From NCBI GenBank assembly GCA_964568585.1, contig CAZMQI010000009.1, positions 1 to 64,000 of the forward strand: DNA of 64,000 nt, given 5' to 3'. The notes under the pieces were generated by a model. That model did not search any database and had not been told where the DNA came from. It saw only the letters and a list, made by a program, of their open reading frames with translations. The position numbers were made by a program, and so were the translations under genes. Positions within the stretch are counted from its first letter, which is position 1. Every line of letters starts with the position of its first letter. Shown piece after piece: positions 34,191 to 42,634 of this stretch. Origin of the DNA: RGZA01 sp964568585. GTDB taxonomy: Bacteria; Pseudomonadota; Alphaproteobacteria; UBA9219; RGZA01.

Positions 34191-34885
34191 TGAAACTGTT
34201 CTCATCCGTATCTGATTTCTTCGCCAAGCTGCATTCAGCAGAAATCGATTTATCAAAAGACGGACTTAGAAAGCTATTCTCTAAAAAGGAAGCTGACCCG
34301 TTTGGCGATGATGTTCATGATGGCATTGTTGAAAAACAAACCTTTGTTATTCCCAAAGCATTCTCGCTTGATTTGCGCGTTAAAGAGATTGGCCGCTATT
34401 TTTCCGGGGCCGTGTTTGAAAAGGCCATGGTCACCATTGATAAATCAACGCTATTGATTATCGGTGTTGCGTGGGCGGTGGCAATGGTATCCATCGGGCT
34501 TGCTTTTGCTGCCGTGAAAGATACCGCGCAATTGAAATTGAAAACCGAAGTGGCGCGCGCGCTTGACCCCATACTGCCAAAAATCGTCCGCTTGCCATTG
34601 ACCAAGGAACAATACGTGCCTTTGCTTGCGCGTTTGAAAAAACAATTTCCCACAGTCATCTTCGATATTACCGGAAAGCCAACCTTGCGTTTGCAAAGCA
34701 GTAACCCTGAAGAGTTCATGAACTGGTTAAATGCTGTTAGCTATATGGATAGTATGGTGTCGACTGTGCGTTGGACGCTTACCGAGTTTTGCGTTGGCGT
34801 GGAGTGTCCGGGAGAAGGCTTGATGCAAGCTGAATTGACGGCAGAGGCCATCAATATTACACAGCCGGAAATAGCCCAGCCGTAG
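34190..34885 (+). CDS. Single-pass membrane protein of the pilus-like operon (GspM/PilO-like position)
   Basis: 231 residues from ATG 34190 (TGATG overlap with the previous gene); GTG 34187 is an alternative with better SD spacing. A cytoplasmic N-terminal part, one transmembrane helix at about 86-108, then a periplasmic region with a heptad-like start (TAQLKLKTEVARALDPI) and a compact ferredoxin-like end, as in GspM or PilO. Not recognised by motif; the role is inferred from size, topology and neighbours. Confidence 0.55.
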   Translation: MKLFSSVSDFFAKLHSAEIDLSKDGLRKLFSKKEADPFGDDVHDGIVEKQTFVIPKAFSLDLRVKEIGRYFSGAVFEKAMVTIDKSTLLIIGVAWAVAMVSIGLAFAAVKDTAQLKLKTEVARALDPILPKIVRLPLTKEQYVPLLARLKKQFPTVIFDITGKPTLRLQSSNPEEFMNWLNAVSYMDSMVSTVRWTLTEFCVGVECPGEGLMQAELTAEAINITQPEIAQP

Positions 34886-35051
34886 TACTTACCCGTGAAC
34901 CACTGGTGAGCCAGTATAGATAATGGTGGATTAAGTATGCTGAGCACTCACGAATCATGCAGTTGCGAAGTGACCGTGGACTAGAGTAACCTTTGTTTAA
35001 TAAAGGTTGATTAAAATTCAAACCTCAACCGTTCCTTTAGGAGAACAGCCG

Positions 35052-35678
35052 ATGCAATGTCACGCTCATTCACGCTTAAATCATCAAGCAGGTATTGCGA
35101 TTGGCCCAATTCTCTTCGTTGTAGCTATTCTTGCCATTCTGGCAACCGCGATTGCAGCAGGTTCTTCAACCTTTGCAACCAACGCATCACAAGAAACGAA
35201 CCGCACTAATGCAGGTTCGATGATTCAAATTGGTCAGAATTTAAAACTCGGTGTCGACCGGATTGTGGCGCTCGGTACCCCGCTTGCTAGCGTGGATATC
35301 AATGCATCCAACACCAGCACTAACACTGCAATATTCTCTCCTTTGGGCGGCGGCCTTGTGCCTCCATCAACTGCTTTGGCTGCAACTCCTGCTACCGACG
35401 CATGGATTTACACATGGGGTGCTGTTACCAATTTGGGTAGCGCCTCGCTTGAACGCCTTGCTGTTCTAAAGGTCAACCAAGGTGTGTGCGATCAAATCAA
35501 CGTGATGGGTGCGAACACCACCACAGCTGTAACAGGTACTGACGTGGGTGCATTCACCAATACCGTGAATTTTACCGCATGGCCTGCGACGCTGGCTGGC
35601 AAGATGACGGGCTGTGTCAACAGCACCAACGCAACAAATACCGGCTATTATTTCTATCAAGTTTTGGGCGTGCAATAA
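35052..35678 (+). CDS. Type IV pilin-like protein with atypical processing site
   Basis: 208 residues from ATG 35052 (AGGAGAACAGCC upstream). A short leader ending in HQAG (residue 14) is followed by a long hydrophobic helix IAIGPILFVVAILAILATAIA, the prepilin pattern with likely cleavage after G14. The residue at mature position 5 is proline, not the usual glutamate. The C-terminal domain is Thr/Asn/Ala-rich with two cysteines far apart (VCDQ, GCVN). It is the most likely structural or minor subunit of the upstream machine. A 166-base gap separates it from the operon. Confidence 0.75.
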   Translation: MQCHAHSRLNHQAGIAIGPILFVVAILAILATAIAAGSSTFATNASQETNRTNAGSMIQIGQNLKLGVDRIVALGTPLASVDINASNTSTNTAIFSPLGGGLVPPSTALAATPATDAWIYTWGAVTNLGSASLERLAVLKVNQGVCDQINVMGANTTTAVTGTDVGAFTNTVNFTAWPATLAGKMTGCVNSTNATNTGYYFYQVLGVQ

Positions 35679-35743
35679 GTGCCAATATAAGGGCACTTTA
35701 AAAAACCGTTTGAAACTAAAAACTGCATTGAATGGTATTGAAT

Positions 35744-35778
35744 CAAGGGACGCAATAGGCTATCTATTGCGTCCCTTG
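35744..35778 (+). terminator. Long perfect hairpin after the pilin gene
   Basis: A 15-base perfect inverted repeat: 35744-35758 (CAAGGGACGCAATAG) against 35764-35778, loop GCTAT. It is followed by the moderately T-rich TTACTTT. A smaller hairpin (35677-35683 with 35692-35698) overlaps the pilin stop. Together they probably end the pilus transcript. The rest of the gap to 35933 is AT-rich, with GGGTTTTT-type runs and no gene seen. Confidence 0.55.
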
Positions 35779-35933
35779 TTACTTTAAGAATGTGGGTTTT
35801 TAAAGCACGGGGTTTTTTAAAACAAAAATCTGACCCACAAATGCAGCGCAGCCGCCTTATATGAAGAAGTTATATAACAGGTAAAGCTAGCGGCGCATTT
35901 CAAAAACAAAAATTAAAAAAGAAAGGTCGGGGC

Positions 35934-36500
35934 ATGGAGAATATCCTGTCAGGTAAGAAGATTTGTATTTTGGTAGCGAGTGGTTTCGCTGAAGAGCAGT
36001 TCAGCAATATTCAAAAGACATTAAACAAGACCGGTGCAAAATTTATCACCGTATCTCCCGAAAATGGTTTGGTTCACGGCTGGTTTGAAAACACTTGGGG
36101 TCATTATTTTCCGGTGGATGTGCAGCTCCCTGCTGCGATGGGTTCTGATTATGACGCGATTTTGCTTCCGGGTGGTGCGCGTGCGATTGAAAAGCTAAAA
36201 AATAATCTCCATACCCGCCGCGTGCTACGTCACTTCTTTGATGCACAAAAGCCAATTGTAGCGATTGCTGAAGCGATTGAATTATTGACCCTTTGCGAGC
36301 ATTTGAATGGCTTAGAAGTCAGCGTTCCTGCTGCATTAGTGCAAACCATTAAAACTGCAGGAGCTATCATCTCCGACCAACCCGCAATGATCGATAATCA
36401 TCTGCTGACCTTTGCTAAACTGGCAGATGGTTCGGAATGGCTTGATGCAATTGTCCAGCACGTTGCAGAAGACCGCACCGCAGTACTCCAAGCAGCATAA
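35934..36500 (+). CDS. DJ-1/PfpI-fold protein lacking the nucleophile cysteine
   Basis: 188 residues. KKICILVASGFAEEQFSNIQKTL and DYDAILLPGGARAIEKL match the DJ-1/PfpI class I amidotransferase-like fold. At the nucleophile elbow the usual AIC(H/A) is AIAEAIELL, with alanine (A112) in the cysteine position, so protease or glyoxalase chemistry is not expected. The closest idea is the C-terminal domain of large catalases, which also lacks the cysteine; that is a suggestion only. SD AAAGGTCGGGGC precedes the ATG. Convergent with ctaA, 1 base apart. Confidence 0.75.
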   Translation: MENILSGKKICILVASGFAEEQFSNIQKTLNKTGAKFITVSPENGLVHGWFENTWGHYFPVDVQLPAAMGSDYDAILLPGGARAIEKLKNNLHTRRVLRHFFDAQKPIVAIAEAIELLTLCEHLNGLEVSVPAALVQTIKTAGAIISDQPAMIDNHLLTFAKLADGSEWLDAIVQHVAEDRTAVLQAA

Positions 36501-36501
36501 T

Positions 36502-37533
36502 TTAGCTGTTTTTCTGCTTCACGATGAACAACGTTCCAAGTACACAGGTCAGTGCCAATACGGCATTGGCCTGATGCAGGCTGGCGGGTACAATGTGTGC
36601 TCCCGTTAATACCGTCGCTACCCCAAGGCCATATTGCAGCAACATTGCCATGCCCAGTGCGTGACTAAACCGCTTATCAATACTGTGTATGCGCCACGCA
36701 AGTGTCACGCTTAATATAGTGGTGATAGTGGCAAGGCCGCGGTGAATGAATTGCACTGCGGCAGGATTGTCCGTGATGTTTGTGAGCCAATGATCAAATG
36801 TTACGAAATCGGTTGGTATGATGCGGCCATTCATCAACGGGAAAGTGTTATAGATTTTTCCTGCATCAAGCCCCGCAGTAAATGCGCCCCACACAATGGT
36901 GATGGATAAGAACACAAGCGTGAACAAGGTGTGACGGTGCAGGCACCAAGTATAAGGTTTCGATAGTTTGAATCGATCTGCATGCAGACGAAGGATTTGC
37001 CAAAAGGTTAGGCTGTAAATTAGCAATGCAATACCCAGATGCAGCGCAAGGCGAATGGGGCTGACACTGACTTGTCCTGGTTCCAATCCACTTTGCACCA
37101 TGTACCAGCCGATAAAACCTTGCAGCCCGCCCAGCAGGAATATGCCCACCAACGGCAGTTTAAAGCCCTTGGGTATCATCCCTTTTATCCAGAAGAACAG
37201 CATGGGCAGTGCGAAGGCGATGCCAATCATACGGCCCCATAGCCGGTGTATCCATTCCCAGAAAAAGATGCCTTTGAATGCTTCCAAATCCATGCCGCTA
37301 TGGATGCCCGCATATTGCGGCGTTGCCTTATAGAGCTCAAAAGCTTCGTTCCATGCCGCATCACTGAGCGGCGGCAATGCGCCTTTAATTGGTTCCCAGC
37401 GGGTGATGGAAAGGCCAGATTCAGTCAGACGGGTAATAGCGCCAATAACGGCCATTATTAAAATCAGGATGCAGCAGATGGATAGCCATATCGTGAGAGG
37501 CTTACGAGAGGCGTATAGATTGTCCGGAATCAT
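36502..37533 (-). CDS. ctaA: Heme A synthase (COX15/CtaA)
   Basis: 343 residues, eight predicted helices. Oxidises the heme O C8 methyl group to give heme A for cytochrome aa3 oxidase. Conserved stretches GAITRLTESGLSITRWEPIKGALPP, FFWEWIHRLWGRMIG, QGFIGWYMVQSGL, RLALHLGIAL and FIHRGLAT carry the heme-ligand histidines. It is the last gene of the argH-lysA run and lies about 23 kb from ctaC, ctaD and ctaB in the same window. Confidence 0.95.
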   Translation of the reverse strand: MIPDNLYASRKPLTIWLSICCILILIMAVIGAITRLTESGLSITRWEPIKGALPPLSDAAWNEAFELYKATPQYAGIHSGMDLEAFKGIFFWEWIHRLWGRMIGIAFALPMLFFWIKGMIPKGFKLPLVGIFLLGGLQGFIGWYMVQSGLEPGQVSVSPIRLALHLGIALLIYSLTFWQILRLHADRFKLSKPYTWCLHRHTLFTLVFLSITIVWGAFTAGLDAGKIYNTFPLMNGRIIPTDFVTFDHWLTNITDNPAAVQFIHRGLATITTILSVTLAWRIHSIDKRFSHALGMAMLLQYGLGVATVLTGAHIVPASLHQANAVLALTCVLGTLFIVKQKNS

Positions 37534-37548
37534 TTAGCTTTCGGCCAC

Positions 37549-38373
37549 TTAACTTTTAGCAAGGCTTTGCGGGTGTTTGTCTTCGAACAATACCGCTGCA
37601 TGCCACAGCAAATCCAATGCACTGCGTAGGCCGTCGTTTGTTTTATCAAGCGCAATACGTACCGCCGCGCTACGCAGGGTTAATAATGTTAACTCGTTAT
37701 GTTCGAAATTATCGCGTTGTTGTAACAGCACAGCAAGGCCACGCAGCGCATCCAACCGCTTGTTCTGCGGGTCCTCGCGCAGCGTTTTGCGTAGCGAATA
37801 AATGGCCTTGGCAACGGGGTGGTTGAAAATATGTTCAGGTAAGGTAATGGACACGGTATCGCTCTGACCTTCGCGGCGATCATTATCCTGCGCGACGATT
37901 TGCAATACCACCGGCGAGCCAGCAAGCAGTGAGCCGGTTAAATCAATCTGGCCATCCCAATCAAGGCTTTTGCGGCCAATGATGTAGCTCGGGACTTCCA
38001 TGATTTCCTTATCAACATAGATGCCAGGAGTTTGCACAACGGGGGAAATACTGATTTTCACGCTGCGTAAAGGGGCGGATGCGCCGATTTTGAACGCCAT
38101 TGCGATGCGGCCTTGTGCAGAATTTTGTGGTGGTGTCACCCATGACACAACAGGTGGTGCAAGGTTTGGATCCGGGCGCGCGGTATCCTGTGCGGCCTGC
38201 TCAACGGATGCAGTTTCACTGCGGTTCTCACTGTGGTTGAGGGATTGTAGAAATTCGGTGGTTTTATCTTTCCAGATGACAGTGGCGCCAATGCCGCCAA
38301 TCGCAACCACTGCAAGTACTAATGGACCCCAGAAACGCTTACCGTATTTTTTCTTCGTGGTTGGTTGTCTCAT
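37549..38373 (-). CDS. Shortened DUF4175/TIGR02302-like protein
   Basis: 274 residues from ATG 38373; a TTG at 38436 overlapping lysA is possible. One transmembrane helix (about 15-34), then a periplasmic region. SITLPEHIFNHPVAKAIYSLRKTLREDP, LRSAAVRIALDKTNDGLRSALDLLWHAAVLFED match my memory of the middle of the large alphaproteobacterial DUF4175 proteins found beside lysA, normally about 800 residues. Here the protein stops straight after that block, and only 15 bases remain before ctaA, so the long low-complexity half is absent. Function unknown. Confidence 0.65.
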   Translation of the reverse strand: MRQPTTKKKYGKRFWGPLVLAVVAIGGIGATVIWKDKTTEFLQSLNHSENRSETASVEQAAQDTARPDPNLAPPVVSWVTPPQNSAQGRIAMAFKIGASAPLRSVKISISPVVQTPGIYVDKEIMEVPSYIIGRKSLDWDGQIDLTGSLLAGSPVVLQIVAQDNDRREGQSDTVSITLPEHIFNHPVAKAIYSLRKTLREDPQNKRLDALRGLAVLLQQRDNFEHNELTLLTLRSAAVRIALDKTNDGLRSALDLLWHAAVLFEDKHPQSLAKS

Positions 38374-38398
38374 GAAGCGTCCCGCAGAAGGTTTGGAT

Positions 38399-39652
38399 TT
38401 AGGTGGGTATATTTTCCCATAGTAATTGCTGTTCAATCGTTAACGGCTTGCGGATTACTGTGGCTTTGCTGCCATCCACCAAAACTTCCCCAATAAGGTT
38501 CCGCGAATTGTACATGGAAGACATGGTCGCCCCATAAGCCCCAGCCATAGATATAGCGATTAAATCCCCTTCCTGACAGGGGGAAAGGGTACGATTTTCA
38601 GCCAGATAATCGCCTGTTTCACAGATAGGCCCAACAATATCATAGACTTGTGTTGCCCCGGATTGCGCCGATTCTATCACCTTCGTAATAGGGTGGTAGG
38701 CTTCGTAAAGGGTGGGGCGCAACAGATCGTTCATTGCGGCATCTACAATCAGGAAGTTTTTGCTGGTGCCCTCCTTCACATAAATGACCTTGGTGACCAA
38801 TAGCCCTGCTTCGCCAACCAGAAAGCGTCCCGGTTCCAGCTCTACATCGCATTGCATTTTTTCTGCAAAGTCGCGCACTAACTTACCAAACGCGGCAAGA
38901 GGAATGATTTCACCTTGATAGGGAATGCCCAAGCCGCCGCCAAGACTGACACGCTGAATGGTGTGACCTTGCGCGCGCAGTTTTGTGACCATTTCAATCA
39001 TGCGAGCAGCAGAATTGATGAAGGGTTGCGTGGTCGTGATTTGTGAACCGATATGTGCGCTTAGCCCCAGCGCATTGATGTGGGATAGAGATTTCGCTTT
39101 GGCAAACGCCGCTTCGACGTGATCCCAGCTGATGCCGAATTTATTCTCATCTTTGCCGGTAGAGATTTTGGCATGGGTTTCCGCATCCACATCGGGATTA
39201 ACGCGGAGCGCAACAGGTGCCTTTACATTCAGCGCGGCAGCCACGCGGTTAATCGCGGTCAATTCCGGTAATGATTCTGCATTAATCTGATAAACCCCGT
39301 TTTGCAGGGCAAAGGTCAATTCATCATCGGTTTTGCCAACACCGGAAAATACAATACGGTTTCCGGGGATGCCTGCGGCCAGTGCGCGCTTCATCTCTCC
39401 CGATGATACGATATCCATATTCGCACCAGCTTTGCCAAGCAATGATAGTACAGCGATGTTCGAATTAGCTTTCACCGCGAAGAAGATTTTGACGCGCGGA
39501 TGGTTGACGGCGCTGGCTAATTCTTGAAACCGTGCTCGCATGATGCCAGCGGAATAGACATAAAATGGCGTCGGTGTTGTCGCGGCAAGTTCCGCAATAT
39601 CAACGTCTTCCATTTTCAAACGGTTGTTTTTATGGGTAATCAAATTTGTCAT
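38399..39652 (-). CDS. lysA: Diaminopimelate decarboxylase
   Basis: 417 residues, PLP enzyme making L-lysine from meso-diaminopimelate, fold type III. PLP lysine K61 in FFAVKANSN, then SGEMKRALAAG, GLSAHIGSQI, SLGGGLGIPY, ELEPGRFLVGEAG and the C-terminal GPICETGDYLAENR. The order argH, lipoprotein, lysA, DUF4175-like is common in Alphaproteobacteria and fixes the annotation. The start has no strong SD. Confidence 0.97.
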   Translation of the reverse strand: MTNLITHKNNRLKMEDVDIAELAATTPTPFYVYSAGIMRARFQELASAVNHPRVKIFFAVKANSNIAVLSLLGKAGANMDIVSSGEMKRALAAGIPGNRIVFSGVGKTDDELTFALQNGVYQINAESLPELTAINRVAAALNVKAPVALRVNPDVDAETHAKISTGKDENKFGISWDHVEAAFAKAKSLSHINALGLSAHIGSQITTTQPFINSAARMIEMVTKLRAQGHTIQRVSLGGGLGIPYQGEIIPLAAFGKLVRDFAEKMQCDVELEPGRFLVGEAGLLVTKVIYVKEGTSKNFLIVDAAMNDLLRPTLYEAYHPITKVIESAQSGATQVYDIVGPICETGDYLAENRTLSPCQEGDLIAISMAGAYGATMSSMYNSRNLIGEVLVDGSKATVIRKPLTIEQQLLWENIPT

Positions 39653-39667
39653 TATGATTTTCAGTCG

Positions 39668-39847
39668 TTAAGGAATTGCGCGGCCAGCAGGGTCGGTGGA
39701 TGTGTCGGGATAGGTGCGCGGAAACGCTTTTGGGTTTGTGCCTTCGGGCGCATCGACCACATCGGGGCGTTTACCGCATGCAGCACACAGCAATAGCGCG
39801 CACAGCATCAGAATGAGTGAGGTTTTGCTCTGGGCTTTATTGGGCAT
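39668..39847 (-). CDS. Small LptM-like lipoprotein
   Basis: 59 residues from ATG 39847, which overlaps the argH stop (TAATG). A basic N-terminus and hydrophobic core end in the lipobox LCAAC (C24), followed by GKRPD, a Pro-rich region and FPRTYP. Size, lipobox plus CGK start and position between argH and lysA match the small lipoproteins of the YifL/LptM type, which assist LPS-translocon (LptD) maturation in E. coli. The family link is by pattern and position; the typical KGPLY motif is not exact. Confidence 0.75.
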   Translation of the reverse strand: MPNKAQSKTSLILMLCALLLCAACGKRPDVVDAPEGTNPKAFPRTYPDTSTDPAGRAIP

Positions 39848-41286
39848 TACAGGAACCTTTTTTTGGCGTCATTAATTGCGGCGCGCACCGCAACAGGTGC
39901 TGTGCCACCCAAGCTGGTGCGGCTGTTCATGGATGCTTCAACGCTTAAGACATCGAAAATCTTGGCAGTAATGCGTGGTTCAACTGACTGCAATGCATCC
40001 AGCTTCAGCTCATGCAATTGAACGTTCTTGTCTTCAGCAAGCTTTACGATTTGTCCGGTAATGTGATGTGCGTCACGGAAGGGCAATTGCAACTCACGCA
40101 CCAGCCAATCGGCACAATCCGTTGCCGTGCTGAAACCCAATGCCGCCGCTGCCTTCATCGCAGCCGTATTCGCCTTCATATCTACGACCATCGCTGTCAT
40201 CGCGCTAAGCGCAAGGTCAAGCGTTTCAGCAACCATGAAGGTTTGTTCCTTGTCTTCCTGCAAATCCTTTGCGTAAGCAAGCGGCAATGCCTTCAGCAGT
40301 GTTAGCATTTGCATCAACACGCCAAATACGCGGCCTGTTTTACCACGCACCAATTCAGCCGCATCGGGATTGCGTTTTTGTGGCATGATGGAGCTGCCGG
40401 TGGTCAGCTGGTCACCTAAGGTAATGAAGCCGATTTGCGGGTTCATCCACAGAATGATTTCTTCGGCCAGGCGTGATAGATGCACCATGATGATCGATGC
40501 CGTGCTTGCATAATCCATCACGAAATCACGGTCGGAAACACTATCCAGCGAATTGGCGGTTGGCCGGTCAAAGCCCAGTGTCTTTGCGGTCATGGCTCTA
40601 TCAATCGGGTAAGGCGTGCCAGCTAAAGCCGCTGCGCCAAGCGGGCATTCATTCGCACGTTTACGAGCAGCGACCACGCGGTCACGGTCACGGCCAAGCA
40701 TTTCAACATAGGCAAGCAGGTGATGTGCAAAGCTGACCGGCTGTGCAATCTGGAAATGCGTCAACCCCGGCATCACACTGTCGGTGTGCTGTTCAGCTTG
40801 GGAAATAAGTGCTGCCTGTAAAGCTTTTAACTGGGTATCCAGATAATCGAAGGCATCACGTACCCATAATTTAAAATCGGTGGCAACTTGGTCGTTGCGT
40901 GAACGGCCAGTGTGCAGACGGCGACCCGCATCGCCAATCGCTTGCGTCAAATGATGTTCGATATTCATATGCACATCTTCAAGTGCTTCGGTGAATTCGA
41001 ACTTTCCTGCCTTGATCTGCTCGCGGATGACGGCAAGACCTTCAGTAATTTTTGTGACATCATCCTTGCTGATGATATTCTTTGCGCCAAGCATGGTCGC
41101 ATGAGCAATCGAACCTTCGATGTCGTAAAGGGCGAGCTTTTTATCAAAGCTGATGCTGGCATTAATGGAGGTCATAATGGCGGATGGCCCAGCCGCATAG
41201 CGGCCGCCCCACATGCTATTACCGGCATTGGTTTGTTTGGGGTTCTTTTCAGTAGGATTGGACACGTTTTTCTGCTTATCTGACAT
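39847..41286 (-). CDS. argH: Argininosuccinate lyase
   Basis: 479 residues; splits argininosuccinate into arginine and fumarate. Has the superfamily signature GSSIMPQKRNPD, the region HTGRSRNDQVATD and THFQIAQPVSFAHHLLAY. The first 24 residues are a Lys/Asn-rich extension before MWGGRY. First gene of the reverse-strand run to ctaA; its start is about 35 bases from the divergent thioredoxin gene. Confidence 0.97.
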   Translation of the reverse strand: MSDKQKNVSNPTEKNPKQTNAGNSMWGGRYAAGPSAIMTSINASISFDKKLALYDIEGSIAHATMLGAKNIISKDDVTKITEGLAVIREQIKAGKFEFTEALEDVHMNIEHHLTQAIGDAGRRLHTGRSRNDQVATDFKLWVRDAFDYLDTQLKALQAALISQAEQHTDSVMPGLTHFQIAQPVSFAHHLLAYVEMLGRDRDRVVAARKRANECPLGAAALAGTPYPIDRAMTAKTLGFDRPTANSLDSVSDRDFVMDYASTASIIMVHLSRLAEEIILWMNPQIGFITLGDQLTTGSSIMPQKRNPDAAELVRGKTGRVFGVLMQMLTLLKALPLAYAKDLQEDKEQTFMVAETLDLALSAMTAMVVDMKANTAAMKAAAALGFSTATDCADWLVRELQLPFRDAHHITGQIVKLAEDKNVQLHELKLDALQSVEPRITAKIFDVLSVEASMNSRTSLGGTAPVAVRAAINDAKKRFL

Positions 41287-41321
41287 TATATATCGTCGTT
41301 TTTTAAGGGTTCTTGGTGATT

Positions 41322-41888
41322 ATGCAGAAAAACAGCGCGTTCTTACAAGCTTTTCGCGTAGCTGTGTTCATTTTTTTGAATTTAGTGCTGATTAATCAGC
41401 CTGTTGTCGCAGCAACAGCTACTGAACTATTACAAGGCGAAATGAAGGATTTTAAGCTTTTGCCCGCTCCGCGGCTATTGCCCGATGTCAATTTTCTTGA
41501 TGTGACGGGTAAGCCCGTGAAGCTGAGCGATTTCAGGGGTAAGCTGGTGCTGCTTACGTTATGGGCGACTTGGTGCCCTTATTGTTCGATTGAAATGCCG
41601 ATGCTGAGTGACATGCAGGACGCATTTGGCCGACAACAATTCATGGTGTTGCCCATCAGCGTTGATAAAGAAGGTCCGCGCATCGTCAAAAAATATCTGG
41701 AAGAAAAAAGTATAAATCTACCGACCTATTCGGATCCAAAGATGATGGCATATTCGGCACTGCAACTGCGCGGTGTGCCAGCCTCCATTTTGATTGATCA
41801 GGAAGGCCGAGAGATTGGCCGCATTTCTGGTGAGACAAACTGGAAAGCCCCAGAAGCTGCAGCACTAATAAAAGCGTTTATACGGTAA
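41322..41888 (+). CDS. TlpA-like exported thiol-disulphide oxidoreductase
   Basis: 188 residues from ATG 41322; in-frame GTG 41316 is better spaced from AAGGG (41305-41309) and would add two residues. N-terminal signal or anchor (8-30), then a thioredoxin fold with WCPYC (C85, C88) in LTLWATWCPYCSIEMPML and the cis-Pro loop RGVPASILID. TlpA-type proteins reduce periplasmic partners such as oxidase assembly factors and cytochrome apoproteins. A tlpA gene beside argH is frequent in Alphaproteobacteria. Convergent with flgD. Confidence 0.88.
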   Translation: MQKNSAFLQAFRVAVFIFLNLVLINQPVVAATATELLQGEMKDFKLLPAPRLLPDVNFLDVTGKPVKLSDFRGKLVLLTLWATWCPYCSIEMPMLSDMQDAFGRQQFMVLPISVDKEGPRIVKKYLEEKSINLPTYSDPKMMAYSALQLRGVPASILIDQEGREIGRISGETNWKAPEAAALIKAFIR

Positions 41889-41892
41889 GTGA

Positions 41893-42624
41893 TTAGTTGG
41901 ACGCAACAACCGTTGGGGTGTCGTGGATACCTATCACCTTGTCTTGCGTTACCTGTATTTTGCCAACATTCAGCACTACTGCCCCGGTTGAATCTTTTTC
42001 AACGCCGTCAACCTTGCCGTTGGTGGTGACTTTGGTGGTTACCGATGCGCCGGTTGAATTGGTTGCCGTAACCGAAACACCGTACACGCCAGCAGCCAAT
42101 TGGTTGCCGTCATCATCTTTGCCATCCCACGCAACGGTGTGTTTGCCAAGCGTGCCTGAACCAGTGGATGTGCGAACCAACGTGCCGCTTGCATCGTAGA
42201 TTTTAATGGTCGCGGAGCTTGCAACATCGGAAAGCGTATAGTTAAACGAGCCGCCCGTTGTATCAGCGGAGAAATACGCGCCATCCATTTCAATGGTTTT
42301 GCCAAGATAGCCAAGCGACCCGCCGATGCCTGCGCTGTTTTGTGCGGAGATAAGGGCATCGAGTTTTTCGTTGGATTTGATTTGTTGTTCGACTTGCGAA
42401 TATTGAACCAGCTGCTGGGTGAATTGCGCTGAATCCATCGGGCTGGTTGGATCCTGGTTTTGCAACTGCGTCGTCAGCAGCTTCAGAAAGGTGGTGTAAT
42501 CGCTGGTCAGCTTGTCTTTTGCTGCATCAGTTGCAGATTTCGTGGTCGAGCTGGTCGCGCCTGCTTGATACTTTGCAAACGGGTTGGTCGTATCTGTATT
42601 TGTAAGTGTTGTGGTGGTGGTCAT
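41893..42624 (-). CDS. flgD: Flagellar hook-cap protein FlgD
   Basis: 243 residues. The N-terminal scaffolding part LTSDYTTFLKLLTTQLQNQDPTSPMDSAQFTQQLVQYSQVEQQI is diagnostic, followed by FlgD Ig-like and tudor-like domains (SATIKIYDASGTLVRT, GKHTVAWDGKDDDGNQLAAGVY). It caps the growing hook. It lies 10 bases after fliK on the reverse strand and should be in the same transcript. Confidence 0.95.
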   Translation of the reverse strand: MTTTTTLTNTDTTNPFAKYQAGATSSTTKSATDAAKDKLTSDYTTFLKLLTTQLQNQDPTSPMDSAQFTQQLVQYSQVEQQIKSNEKLDALISAQNSAGIGGSLGYLGKTIEMDGAYFSADTTGGSFNYTLSDVASSATIKIYDASGTLVRTSTGSGTLGKHTVAWDGKDDDGNQLAAGVYGVSVTATNSTGASVTTKVTTNGKVDGVEKDSTGAVVLNVGKIQVTQDKVIGIHDTPTVVASN

Positions 42625-42634
42625 GGTGGTGCTC

